Assembly: GCA_002337125.1 (NCBI GenBank)
Contig: DDFJ01000001.1
Coordinates: 620,001-684,000, forward strand
Source of the DNA: Chitinophagaceae bacterium UBA1931
GTDB taxonomy: Bacteria; Bacteroidota; Bacteroidia; Chitinophagales; Chitinophagaceae
Direction of reading: 5' to 3'
Length of the DNA: 64,000 bases
Positions 16,042-23,964 of the stretch are shown one piece after another. Made by a program: the position numbers and the translations under genes. Each line of letters begins with the position of its first letter. Position 1 is the stretch's first letter. The notes under the pieces are model-generated. The model saw only the letters and a list, made by a program, of their open reading frames with translations. It searched no databases and was not told the origin of the DNA.

Positions 16042-17634
16042 TTATCCTTCCTTATGAATTTCACTTGTAAAGTGGAATTCAATATCAGGATTGTTTTGCC
16101 GTTCGGTATTTAAGAACCACTCACTTTGAGCAAGGTAAACAAGATGATCGTCTTTATCCCTTGCAATGTTGTTGGTTTTAAACTTGGTGAAATCGTCGAG
16201 CTTTTTCTTATCGTTGCTGGTAATCCAGCAGGCTTTGTAATAAGGCATGGAACGGAATTCAGCACTTGCACCATACTCCTGCAGCAAACGGTATTGAATG
16301 ACTTCAAACTGCAGTTCGCCCACACAACCAATTATCTTTTTCGTTCCGCCAAACTGGGTAAACAACTGTGCAACACCTTCGTCAGTTAACTGCAGCAAAC
16401 CTTTCTCCAGCTGTTTTGTTTTCATCGGGTCTTTGTTGATTACTTCTTTAAACAACTCTGGAGAGAACGATGGTATGCCGGTGAAATAAAAGTTTTCACC
16501 TTCAGTAAGTGTATCTCCAATTTTAAAGTTACCTGTATCAAATAAGCCGACCACATCGCCGGGGAACGCTTCTTCAATTACATCCTTTTGCCTGGCCATA
16601 AACGAATAGGGGTTGCTGAAACGCACATCTTTATCCAACCGAACATGATGATAATATTTGTTGCGTTCAAACCTTCCGCTGCAGATACGCATAAATGCAA
16701 TCCTGTCTCTGTGCTTGGGATCCAGGTTGGCGTGAATTTTAAATATAAAGCCGCTGAGTTTTTCTTCACCCACATCTAAATGACGGGTGGAGGTTTCCCT
16801 TCCCTGCGGAACAGGAGCTATACGAACAAATGTGTCGAGCATTTCCTTTACACCAAAATTGTTTACAGCACTTCCAAAAAATACAGGAGCAACTTTCCCT
16901 TTCAGGTATTCGTCTGCTTTCAGTTCGCCATAAACCCCATCCACCAGTTCCACATCTTCACGAAGTGTATTAGCATCGGCTTCGCCAACTTTCTGATCAA
17001 GTATACTGTCGTTGAGATCGTTAATTTTCACCACATCTTCATCTGATGCTTTTGTATTGGCTGTAAACAGTACCAGGCTTTTTTTATCAAGGTCATACAC
17101 ACCTTTAAAATCTTTACCGCTGTTGATAGGCCATGTCATTGGGTGAAGATGAATGCTCAGCTCTTTCTCCAGTTCTTCCAGCAAATCAAACCGGTTTTTA
17201 CCATCACGATCCATTTTGTTGATGAACACAATTACCGGTGTATCTCTCATGCGGCAAACTTCCATCAGCCTGCGTGTTTGTTCTTCCACACCATTCACAC
17301 TGTCGATCACAAGAATTACACTGTCAACAGCAGTAAGTGTTCTGTAAGTATCTTCTGCAAAGTCTTTGTGACCGGGCGTATCAAGCAGGTTAATTAAAAT
17401 ACCGTTGTACTCAAACGTCATTACCGATGTGGCAACAGAAATTCCACGCTGCCGTTCAATTTCCATGAAATCGCTGGTAGCGTGTTTCTTGATTTTATTG
17501 CTTTTTACCGCACCTGCCACCTGTATAGCACCGCCAAACAACAACAGCTTTTCAGTTAATGTTGTTTTACCGGCATCGGGGTGAGAGATGATGGCAAAGG
17601 TTCTGCGTCGGTTTATTTCGTTTTCGAATTTCAT
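16042..17634 (-). CDS. prfC: Peptide chain release factor 3
   Basis: 530 residues, full length for RF3. The GTPase motifs are intact: G1 near residues 17-25 (HPDAGKTTL), G3 DTPGH, G4 NKMD; an EF-Tu-like second domain and the RF3 C-terminal domain follow. RF3 uses GTP to recycle RF1/RF2 after peptide release. A perfect -7 element lies about 95 bases upstream, giving a leader of roughly 90 nt that contains a possible folded element. Convergent with the YkgJ-like gene. Confidence 0.95.
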   Translation of the reverse strand: MKFENEINRRRTFAIISHPDAGKTTLTEKLLLFGGAIQVAGAVKSNKIKKHATSDFMEIERQRGISVATSVMTFEYNGILINLLDTPGHKDFAEDTYRTLTAVDSVILVIDSVNGVEEQTRRLMEVCRMRDTPVIVFINKMDRDGKNRFDLLEELEKELSIHLHPMTWPINSGKDFKGVYDLDKKSLVLFTANTKASDEDVVKINDLNDSILDQKVGEADANTLREDVELVDGVYGELKADEYLKGKVAPVFFGSAVNNFGVKEMLDTFVRIAPVPQGRETSTRHLDVGEEKLSGFIFKIHANLDPKHRDRIAFMRICSGRFERNKYYHHVRLDKDVRFSNPYSFMARQKDVIEEAFPGDVVGLFDTGNFKIGDTLTEGENFYFTGIPSFSPELFKEVINKDPMKTKQLEKGLLQLTDEGVAQLFTQFGGTKKIIGCVGELQFEVIQYRLLQEYGASAEFRSMPYYKACWITSNDKKKLDDFTKFKTNNIARDKDDHLVYLAQSEWFLNTERQNNPDIEFHFTSEIHKEG

Positions 17635-17665
17635 TTTTCAGATAATAGTTCTTTGTTCATCGTTG

Positions 17666-17714
17666 ACGGCAATCCGGCTAAAGCCAGAACCATCAACCAT
17701 TGGCTGGTTGCCGT
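17666..17714 (-). promoter_or_regulatory. Possible structured 5' leader of prfC
   Basis: Between the predicted start point and the prfC ATG, arms ACGGCAA (17666-17672) and TTGCCGT (17708-17714) can close a 49-base element containing two smaller inverted repeats (GGC-TAAA-GCC and ACCA/TGGT). A three-way-junction fold is possible. No known riboswitch class is recognised. Confidence 0.35.
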
Positions 17715-17726
17715 TTTTCAGGCCCG

Positions 17727-17734
17727 CAAAGGTA
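17727..17734 (-). promoter_or_regulatory. Bacteroidota -7 element for prfC
   Basis: On the minus strand the sequence is TACCTTTG, a perfect TAnnTTTG. It lies 93 bases upstream of the prfC ATG. No obvious -33 TTG partner was found at 19-21 bp. Confidence 0.5.
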
Positions 17735-17789
17735 AGCAGCATGGGCTTTCCGTTTGTAATAATTTTCTTTTCACATCAGGAAATCATTA

Positions 17790-17797
17790 TACATTTG
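17790..17797 (+). promoter_or_regulatory. Bacteroidota -7 element for the ABC permease gene
   Basis: TACATTTG matches TAnnTTTG and ends 4 bases before the ATG at 17802, implying a very short or absent 5' leader. Confidence 0.45.
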
Positions 17798-17801
17798 GAT
17801 C

Positions 17802-19049
17802 ATGCGTAAAACCTTTGAAATTTTCTGGAACAGTCTGCTGTTCGCTATGCATGAACTGCGGAAAAACAAACTGCGTACTTTTTTGAGTTTGCTGGGCATT
17901 ACGTTTGGTATTTTTTGTATCATCAGCGTAATGGCTACGGTTGGAAGTCTTGAGCAGAATATCAAAAATGAATTCAAATCTTTTGGCAACAACACCATTT
18001 ATGTGCAAAAATGGCCATGGGGTGGTGGCAGCGATTATCCCTGGTGGAAATATATGAGCCGTCCAAATCCTAAATACAAGGAAATGGCACCGGTAAAAGA
18101 AAAGGTTTCATTGGCAAGCAACGTTGCGTTTACTTATTTCAATTCATCAAGCGTAGATTATGAGGATATGTCATTGCCTAATGTAAGCTGGTATGGCATT
18201 ACGGAAGAGTTTGATAAAATACAGCCCATTGAAATGGGCTTTGGACGTTTTTTAACCATGAGTGAATTTTCTTCAGGTTCACCAAGTCTTGTAATGGGTT
18301 ATAATGTTGCTGAAAAATTATTTGATAACCCTGAAGTGGCAGTTGGAAAATCAGTAATGATCAAAGGACGTAAAGCAAATGTGATAGGTGTGGTTAAAAA
18401 ACAGGGATCTAGCATGATTGGCGGATGGGATTTTGATAATGTGATTATGATTCCTTACCGCTTTGCAAGCCAGGTGGGAAATGAATCGAGAAGCGATGGT
18501 TTTATGATCGTGAAGGGCAGAGAAAATATTCCTATTGCAGATTTGAAGAATGAACTGCGTGGTGTAATGCGTGGTGTAAGGCGTTTAAGCCCCAAGGATG
18601 AAGATAATTTTGCGTTAAACGATGTTAGCAGCGGTGCTACACAAATCACGGCTATTTTTAATGGTATGACGATTGGTGGTATCGCCATCACCATTCTTTC
18701 TTTTATTGTAGGAATTTTTGGTGTTGCCAATATTATGTTTGTTACTGTTCGTGAACGTACAAGTGTAATTGGACTGAAAAAAGCTATTGGCGCAAAGAGC
18801 AGAACTATTCTGAGTGAGTTCCTGATGGAAAGTGCATTCCTCTGTGTGCTGGGTGGAATTATGGGATTGATTATGGTGTATGGGATGACGTTTGCGTTGA
18901 CGAAATTTATGAATTTTGAAGTGTTTATTTCATTACGTCTTTTTATGGGAGCTGTAATGACTTGTATCATAACCGGTATCCTTGCCGGAATTATTCCTGC
19001 GTTTATTGCAGCTAAAATGGACCCCGTTGTAGCCATCAGAAGCAAATAA
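17802..19049 (+). CDS. MacB/FtsX-type ABC transporter permease
   Basis: 415 residues: an N-terminal membrane helix after a basic start (LRTFLSLLGITFGIFCIISVMATVGSL), a large periplasmic MacB-type domain (about 45-275), and three C-terminal membrane helices with the FtsX motif region (IFGVANIMFVTVRERTSVIGLKKAIGAKSRTILSEFLMESAFLC). Such permeases work with a MacB/LolD-type ATPase in lipoprotein, peptide or antibiotic export. No ATPase gene adjoins it in this window, so its partner must be encoded elsewhere. Confidence 0.88.
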   Translation: MRKTFEIFWNSLLFAMHELRKNKLRTFLSLLGITFGIFCIISVMATVGSLEQNIKNEFKSFGNNTIYVQKWPWGGGSDYPWWKYMSRPNPKYKEMAPVKEKVSLASNVAFTYFNSSSVDYEDMSLPNVSWYGITEEFDKIQPIEMGFGRFLTMSEFSSGSPSLVMGYNVAEKLFDNPEVAVGKSVMIKGRKANVIGVVKKQGSSMIGGWDFDNVIMIPYRFASQVGNESRSDGFMIVKGRENIPIADLKNELRGVMRGVRRLSPKDEDNFALNDVSSGATQITAIFNGMTIGGIAITILSFIVGIFGVANIMFVTVRERTSVIGLKKAIGAKSRTILSEFLMESAFLCVLGGIMGLIMVYGMTFALTKFMNFEVFISLRLFMGAVMTCIITGILAGIIPAFIAAKMDPVVAIRSK

Positions 19050-19100
19050 GAAGTAAGTTTATTGATGCAACGATTTATTGAATAACATTGTTATGATGTT

Positions 19101-19400
19101 ATGAGAATACGGGTTATTTTTCTTGGTTTAATGATAGTTACTGCTATCGGTTCCTGCAGAAAAAATACAGACAGTATTTGCGCCGACGGAATAATAAAAG
19201 ATTATACATCTCAATTAGATGGTTGTGGAATATTGATTGAACTGGAGAATGGTTCAAGAATAATGCCTGTAGAAATCCCTCCCGGTACATCACTAATCAA
19301 TAATAAACGTGTAACTGTTTGCTATACTTCTAAGCCCGTAATGAATGTTTGCATGGCTGGCGAAACTGTTAAAATAACAAAGCTTATTTACTTGCCTTAG
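19101..19400 (+). CDS. Small putative lipoprotein, 99 aa
   Basis: A lipoprotein signal peptide with the Cys in IGSCRKN near residue 19 is followed by an 80-residue compact domain with cysteines (ICADG, LDGCGILIELENG, TVCYTS, NVCMAGE). The ILIELENGSRIMPVEIP pattern looks like a small beta-barrel. No family is assigned. It lies between the ABC permease and tsaD on the same strand but tsaD has its own promoter-like element. Confidence 0.65.
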   Translation: MRIRVIFLGLMIVTAIGSCRKNTDSICADGIIKDYTSQLDGCGILIELENGSRIMPVEIPPGTSLINNKRVTVCYTSKPVMNVCMAGETVKITKLIYLP

Positions 19401-19405
19401 TTAAT

Positions 19406-19413
19406 TACTTTTG
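19406..19413 (+). promoter_or_regulatory. Bacteroidota -7 element for tsaD
   Basis: TACTTTTG matches TAnnTTTG and lies 17 bases upstream of the TTG start codon at 19431. Confidence 0.5.
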
Positions 19414-19430
19414 CAGTTCAAATTTTCATT

Positions 19431-20471
19431 TTGGCTATTATCCTTGCAATTGAATCTTCCTGCGATGAAACCTCGGCTTCTGTTTGCCGTGATGGTGTTA
19501 TTTTATCCAACATCATCGCTACACAGGCTGTTCATCAAAAATATGGAGGCGTTGTTCCCGAACTTGCCAGTCGTGCACACATGGAAAATATTGTTCCTGT
19601 TGTTGATGAGTGTATGAAAGCTGCCGGTTGCAGTTTAACCGATTTAAACGCAGTTGCGTTTACACAGGCACCTGGTTTAATTGGCAGCTTGCTGGTAGGT
19701 ACACAGTTTGCAAAATCACTTTCACTGGCGTTGAATGTGCCATTGATTGCAGTACATCACATGCAGGCACATGTGCTTGCAAATCTTATTGGAGAGGAGA
19801 AACCAACGTTTCCCTTTTTATGTTTAACTGTAAGTGGCGGACATACACAAATTGTTTTATGCAAAAGCCCCACACAAATGAAAGTGCTTGGCGAAACAAT
19901 TGATGATGCTGCTGGTGAAGCGTTTGATAAAACAGCGAAGCTGCTTGGATTGCCATATCCCGGCGGACCATTAATTGATCAATATGCAAAGAAGGGTGAT
20001 GCAGGCCGCTTTCATTTTCCTGAACCACAGATACCGGGACTTGATTTCAGTTTCAGCGGGTTAAAAACTTCGATTCTTTATTTTCTAAAAAACGCCGGAA
20101 CAAGTCTTGTTTATAAAGAAGAATTCCTGGCAAGTGAAGAAGAGCAGAAAAAATTCATTGAAGAAAATCTTGCAGATATATGTGCCAGTGTACAAGCAAG
20201 AATCGTTTCCATTTTATTAAACAAACTCAAAAAAGCTGCAGTACAAACAGGTGTTAAACAAATTTGTCTTGCAGGTGGTGTAAGTGCAAACAGCGGCTTG
20301 CGAAATGCATTTGTTGAAATGGGTAAAAAATATCATTGGAAAACATTTGTTCCTTCATTTGAATATTGCACCGATAATGCTGGTATGATTGCCATTACAG
20401 GTTATTATAAATACCTGGCCAATGATTTTTCTTCGTTAAATGTAAGCCCGAGTGCAAGGGCTGAATGGTAA
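19431..20471 (+). CDS. tsaD: tRNA N6-threonylcarbamoyladenosine transferase
   Basis: 346 residues. The conserved N-terminus AIILAIESSCDETSASV matches the family start, and no ATG is available nearby, so a TTG start is used. The metal-site histidines are visible as HHMQAH (His110, His114), followed by the ASKHA nucleotide-binding motifs (LTVSGGHTQIVL, DDAAGEAFDKTAKLLGLPYPGG) and the late LAGGVSANSGLR loop. With TsaB/TsaE it transfers the threonylcarbamoyl group to A37 of ANN-decoding tRNAs. trmN6, another tRNA A37 modifier, follows directly. Confidence 0.95.
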   Translation: MAIILAIESSCDETSASVCRDGVILSNIIATQAVHQKYGGVVPELASRAHMENIVPVVDECMKAAGCSLTDLNAVAFTQAPGLIGSLLVGTQFAKSLSLALNVPLIAVHHMQAHVLANLIGEEKPTFPFLCLTVSGGHTQIVLCKSPTQMKVLGETIDDAAGEAFDKTAKLLGLPYPGGPLIDQYAKKGDAGRFHFPEPQIPGLDFSFSGLKTSILYFLKNAGTSLVYKEEFLASEEEQKKFIEENLADICASVQARIVSILLNKLKKAAVQTGVKQICLAGGVSANSGLRNAFVEMGKKYHWKTFVPSFEYCTDNAGMIAITGYYKYLANDFSSLNVSPSARAEW

Positions 20472-20481
20472 AAGAGAAAGC

Positions 20482-20549
20482 CGATAGTCGTTAGTTATTA
20501 GCCGGTAGTATTGATTACTCAAGCATCATTATTCATTACTGATTATTTC
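20482..20549. repeat. Degenerate 7-bp tandem array (units NNNTAGY, then NNNNATT)
   Basis: Four heptamers NNNTAGY run from 20482 to 20509; AGCCGATAGT and AGCCGGTAGT lie 21 bp apart. A second set of heptamers ending ATT follows and runs up to the ATG of trmN6. Confidence 0.65.
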
Positions 20550-21272
20550 ATGCCCAACAATTATTTTCAATTCAAACAATTTACAGTACAGCAGGAGAGG
20601 GCTGCTTTGAAAGTAAGCACCGACAGTTGTTTGTTTGGTGCTTATTGCAGTAATTGGGCAGCAAATAAAGAAGAACAGCCAAAGCACATTCTTGATATTG
20701 GTGCAGGAACAGGTTTACTGATGCTGATGCTTGCACAAAAAACAACTGCATCGATTGATGCGGTTGAAATTGATGAACCCTCCTTCCTCCAGGCAAAGGA
20801 GAACATTGAAGCATCGGCCTGGCATAACAGGTTGCAGTTGTTTCATGCTGATGTAAGGCAATTTCAGTTTCAGTATAAATATGATCTCATTATCAGCAAT
20901 CCGCCATTTTATGAAGGAGATTTAAAATCAACGGCCGGAAATAAGAATGTTGCTAAACACGATGAAGGGTTAAAGCTGCATGAATTATTGCAGGTTGTAA
21001 AAAGTCAGCTAACTGCCGACGGATCATTTGCTGTTTTGCTTCCTTATCATCGCTCAGCAAAATTTATTGAAGATGCGGAAGCTGTTCAGTTGTTTTTAAA
21101 TGAAGAAATGAATGTAAAACAAACAACTGCACATTCATTTTTCAGAAGTATTCTGATTTTTGGTAAACAAAAAGAGGAAAGAATCAGTAAAGAAATTGCT
21201 GTTAAAAACAGCAATGGAGATTATACAAATGAGCTCACTGCATTACTCAGCGATTATTATCTCTATTTGTAA
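20550..21272 (+). CDS. trmN6: tRNA1(Val) (adenine(37)-N6)-methyltransferase-like
   Basis: The ATG at 20550 (MPNNYFQFKQFTVQQERAALKVSTDSCLFGAY) gives the family N-terminus; an upstream start at 20511 falls inside the repeat array and is rejected. 240 residues. SAM-binding motif I is ILDIGAGTGLLMLMLA at about 52-67, and the N6-adenine methylase motif IV is ISNPPFYEG. The enzyme methylates A37 of tRNA-Val1. The stop is 4 bp from the convergent LKR-type gene. Confidence 0.88.
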   Translation: MPNNYFQFKQFTVQQERAALKVSTDSCLFGAYCSNWAANKEEQPKHILDIGAGTGLLMLMLAQKTTASIDAVEIDEPSFLQAKENIEASAWHNRLQLFHADVRQFQFQYKYDLIISNPPFYEGDLKSTAGNKNVAKHDEGLKLHELLQVVKSQLTADGSFAVLLPYHRSAKFIEDAEAVQLFLNEEMNVKQTTAHSFFRSILIFGKQKEERISKEIAVKNSNGDYTNELTALLSDYYLYL

Positions 21273-21276
21273 AATT

Positions 21277-22479
21277 CTATTTCAATCCTGCATATTCTTC
21301 CAGGTATTTATAGTCCTCTGTTAAAATTCCATTCTTTAGCATTGTTGCACGATCAATGATTGTGGAGCCGCCTTTTGCAAGATCATCCAGTACATGTTTA
21401 ATTAACTGCTCACCAAAGTAACGTGAAGCATCACGTGGTAATTCATTGGGCAGATTGCCAATGGCTACAAGATCAACTGAGCTTGGAAGATAAGGTGCAG
21501 TTTTTTCAAGAGTTGTTTTATCAACACCATAAACCGGATCAGCAATTGTTGAATCGCCGATATTTACAGGAACAGATCCATGCGTATCATTGGTAATATC
21601 AGCAATTGTCTGAATGTTGAAGCTGCTGTTTTTAAAATCTTCCAGCGAAAAAAGCTGCGGAACATCTTTATCCCAATAAACTCCATTCAGTAAAATATCA
21701 GTTTGTTTGGCATAGGGAGGGAAACAGCATTTGTATTCTTCCGGGTGTTCATGAAAGTTATCCCTGTTGTAAGTGCCATCATCTTTTCGTTCATACAAAT
21801 CTCTTCCTTTTAAATGCACATAAACAGGATATTCAAAACTGCGGTGCAGGTAATCGAAAGGTTCCACTTCGTTTACGCCCAGCAGGTTCATGATTTCAAG
21901 TAAACCATGTGCCACACGACCGCTGCCAGTAACAGCAATTTTAAATTTTGGTAACCGTATACCGAAGTATGTGTGTATGAGTTGCCGGTAATCTTTTACC
22001 TCATGCACACGACCAAGTTTAAACGTACCAGTTCTGTTACCATAAGCCATCATGCCATTATGAGCACCCACAATACCTGCAAAAAAACCAAAACCAATAA
22101 TCCGTTGTCCGTCATCATGTGTCAGGCATTCGTAATCAATCATGGTAATTTTCTTCTTCACCATTTCACGCATCATATCCCGGTTATGTGGTTGCGCCTT
22201 TTTTGTGTGTGAAAAGAAAAGATAGATTTTTTCCGGTATCAACTGCTGGGCCGGCACTTCTTTTATACCAAGCAGGATATCACATTCACTGATATCTTCT
22301 TTCACTTCAATACCTGCTGATTGATATTCTTTATCGGCAAAACAACGGTTGGGTGATGATTGAACAACTACTTTAAAGTCGGGTGAGTTTTTGTGCAGCC
22401 ACCTGCATTGTGCGGGAGTAAGTGCAACACGGTTATCTGCGGGAATTTTTCCTTCCCTTATTAGTCCAATAGTGAGCAT
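21277..22479 (-). CDS. Lysine-ketoglutarate reductase / saccharopine dehydrogenase (L-lysine-forming type), alanine-dehydrogenase/PNT fold
   Basis: 400 residues with the AlaDH/PNT N-terminal domain (IGLIREGKIPADNRVALTPAQ) and a Rossmann domain (KIAVTGSGRVAHGLLEIMNLLG near residue 183). This is the fold of the LKR half of the bifunctional eukaryotic AASS and of yeast Lys1. It condenses lysine with 2-oxoglutarate to saccharopine, or runs the reverse. The second-step enzyme is encoded 1.5 kb away on the same strand, so together they would convert lysine to 2-aminoadipate semialdehyde plus glutamate. Direction of flux is inferred. Confidence 0.78.
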   Translation of the reverse strand: MLTIGLIREGKIPADNRVALTPAQCRWLHKNSPDFKVVVQSSPNRCFADKEYQSAGIEVKEDISECDILLGIKEVPAQQLIPEKIYLFFSHTKKAQPHNRDMMREMVKKKITMIDYECLTHDDGQRIIGFGFFAGIVGAHNGMMAYGNRTGTFKLGRVHEVKDYRQLIHTYFGIRLPKFKIAVTGSGRVAHGLLEIMNLLGVNEVEPFDYLHRSFEYPVYVHLKGRDLYERKDDGTYNRDNFHEHPEEYKCCFPPYAKQTDILLNGVYWDKDVPQLFSLEDFKNSSFNIQTIADITNDTHGSVPVNIGDSTIADPVYGVDKTTLEKTAPYLPSSVDLVAIGNLPNELPRDASRYFGEQLIKHVLDDLAKGGSTIIDRATMLKNGILTEDYKYLEEYAGLK

Positions 22480-22590
22480 GCAATTCGTTTACGTTTTGCA
22501 ATATAAGATTTAGAATATTCCCGTTTTTGAAAATTATTTTTACTCAGTACTAAAGTTTCTGTAATATTGCACCCCCAAACAAAGCTCTTT

Positions 22591-22674
22591 GCCCAGATGG
22601 CGGAACTGGTAGACGCGTCAGACTCAAAATCTGGTATCTTCACGGATGTGCAGGTTCGATTCCTGTTCTGGGCA
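22591..22674 (+). tRNA. tRNA-Leu (anticodon CAA)
   Basis: 84 nt with acceptor arms GCCCAGA (22591-22597) and TCTGGGC (22667-22673), discriminator A at 22674, anticodon loop CTCAAAA with CAA at 22625-22627, a long class II variable arm, and the T-loop GTTCGATTC. The CCA end is not encoded. It reads UUG codons. Confidence 0.97.
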
Positions 22675-22685
22675 CAATTTTTTTT

Positions 22686-22719
22686 ACCCATCTTTCAACT
22701 GAGAGGTGGGTTTTTTATT
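22686..22719 (+). terminator. Terminator of the tRNA-Leu transcript
   Basis: Stem ACCCATCTTTC (22686-22696) with GAGAGGTGGGT (22701-22711), two G-U pairs, 4-base loop, then TTTTTATTTT. Confidence 0.85.
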
Positions 22720-22777
22720 TTATAAAATATACCTGCCGTTTTCTCAACCATCTTTTCTTTCTTTTGTTAATGCAGGT

Positions 22778-23251
22778 ATGGCGACTCATACATTGAAAAC
22801 AACTCAAAAGATTCCTGCAGATATTCATACAATCTGGGATTTTTTTTCTGATCCTTCCAATCTGCAAACGATTACTCCTGATTTCTTGAAGTTTAAAATT
22901 CATTCTTCCAATTTGCTCAATAAAACTTACCAGGGGCAAATCATTGAATATACAGTAAGGCCAATCCTGAATATTCCCTTTTACTGGATGACGGAAATAA
23001 CACATGTAAAAGAAGGTGAATTTTTTGTGGATGAACAACGCTTCGGGCCTTACCAGTTGTGGCATCATCAGCATCATTTTAAATTGATTGACGGGGGAGT
23101 GGAGATGACTGATATAGTTCATTACCGGCTTCCATTATGGTGGTTGGGTGATATTGTTAACTCGTTGATGGTACGTAAACAATTGAAACAAATTTTTGAT
23201 TTCCGTTATAAAAAAATCGAAGAGATGTTTGGCAGATATCCCAATGCGTAA
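22778..23251 (+). CDS. SRPBCC (START-like ligand-binding) family protein
   Basis: 157 residues from the ATG at 22778 (MATHTLKTTQKIPADIHTIWDFFSDPSNLQTITPDFLKFKI), the normal N-terminus of the polyketide-cyclase-like SRPBCC fold. A longer frame opening with GTG at 22706 begins inside the tRNA terminator and is rejected. The pattern PYQLWHHQHHFKLIDGGVEMTDIVHYRLPLWWLGDIVN is typical of the subfamily annotated as SRPBCC or CDP-paratose-epimerase-linked proteins. A hydrophobic ligand is expected but unknown. The sirtuin gene follows 23 bp downstream, so the two are probably co-transcribed. Confidence 0.8.
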   Translation: MATHTLKTTQKIPADIHTIWDFFSDPSNLQTITPDFLKFKIHSSNLLNKTYQGQIIEYTVRPILNIPFYWMTEITHVKEGEFFVDEQRFGPYQLWHHQHHFKLIDGGVEMTDIVHYRLPLWWLGDIVNSLMVRKQLKQIFDFRYKKIEEMFGRYPNA

Positions 23252-23274
23252 ATTGATTTCTTCTACATTTACGT

Positions 23275-23964
23275 ATGCAAAAGAAAAAACTTGTTGTGCT
23301 TACAGGCGCAGGAATAAGTGCTGAAAGTGGTTTAAAAACCTTTCGTGACAGTGATGGTTTATGGGAAGGTTATAATATTCAAGATGTAGCAACTCCACGT
23401 GCATGGAAAAAAGATCCCAAACTTGTTCTTGAGTTTTATAATTACCGCCGCAGAAATGTGCTGGAGGCAAAGCCCAATGCTGCTCATTTTGGACTGGCTG
23501 AATTGCAGGATGATTTTGATGTAACGATCATTACCCAGAATATTGATGATTTGCATGAACGTGCCGGTTCAAAAAAAGTAATGCACCTGCATGGTGAAAT
23601 TTTTAAAATGCGCAGCGAAAAAAATGCTCAATTAGTTTATGATATTAAAGGCGATATTCATTGGGGAGATATTGCTCCCGATGGTGCACAACTCCGCCCA
23701 CATATCGTTTGGTTTGAAGAACCGGTACCTATGATTGAAGAAGCAGTTCCTGTTGTTCAGTCGGCTGATATTTTTGTTGTAGTTGGAACATCGCTGGTTG
23801 TTTACCCGGCAGCAGGATTGGTTACAGTAGCACATTCATCTATTCCTAAATTTATTGTTGATAAAAAGATTCCTTATACATCATCTGTTTACAATGTAAC
23901 TGCCATTGAAAAACCGGCAACAGAAGGTGTTGCTGAATTAAAGGAATTGTTGAAGAAAATTTAG
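23275..23964 (+). CDS. NAD-dependent protein deacylase, class III sirtuin (SIRT5/CobB-like)
   Basis: 229 residues with the sirtuin motifs GAGISAESG (11-19), QNID (88-91) and catalytic His106 (HLHGE). FYNYRRR at 54-60 places Tyr55 and Arg58 where SIRT5 and CobB hold the residues that bind succinyl/malonyl-lysine, so deacylation of acidic acyl-lysines is likely. There are no cysteines in the protein at all, so the usual four-Cys zinc site is absent. It is encoded between the two saccharopine-pathway genes, and its TAG overlaps the stop of the downstream convergent gene by 4 bp. Confidence 0.88.
   Translation: MQKKKLVVLTGAGISAESGLKTFRDSDGLWEGYNIQDVATPRAWKKDPKLVLEFYNYRRRNVLEAKPNAAHFGLAELQDDFDVTIITQNIDDLHERAGSKKVMHLHGEIFKMRSEKNAQLVYDIKGDIHWGDIAPDGAQLRPHIVWFEEPVPMIEEAVPVVQSADIFVVVGTSLVVYPAAGLVTVAHSSIPKFIVDKKIPYTSSVYNVTAIEKPATEGVAELKELLKKI

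Noticed and set aside
18455..19045. 196-codon minus-strand frame inside the ABC permease gene
   Set aside because: It is antisense to a well-supported membrane protein, and its hydrophobic composition mirrors that gene's codon pattern; no family motif.
22706..22777. GTG-initiated N-terminal extension of the SRPBCC gene
   Set aside because: It begins inside the tRNA-Leu terminator hairpin and adds a non-family hydrophobic leader; the ATG at 22778 gives the normal family N-terminus.
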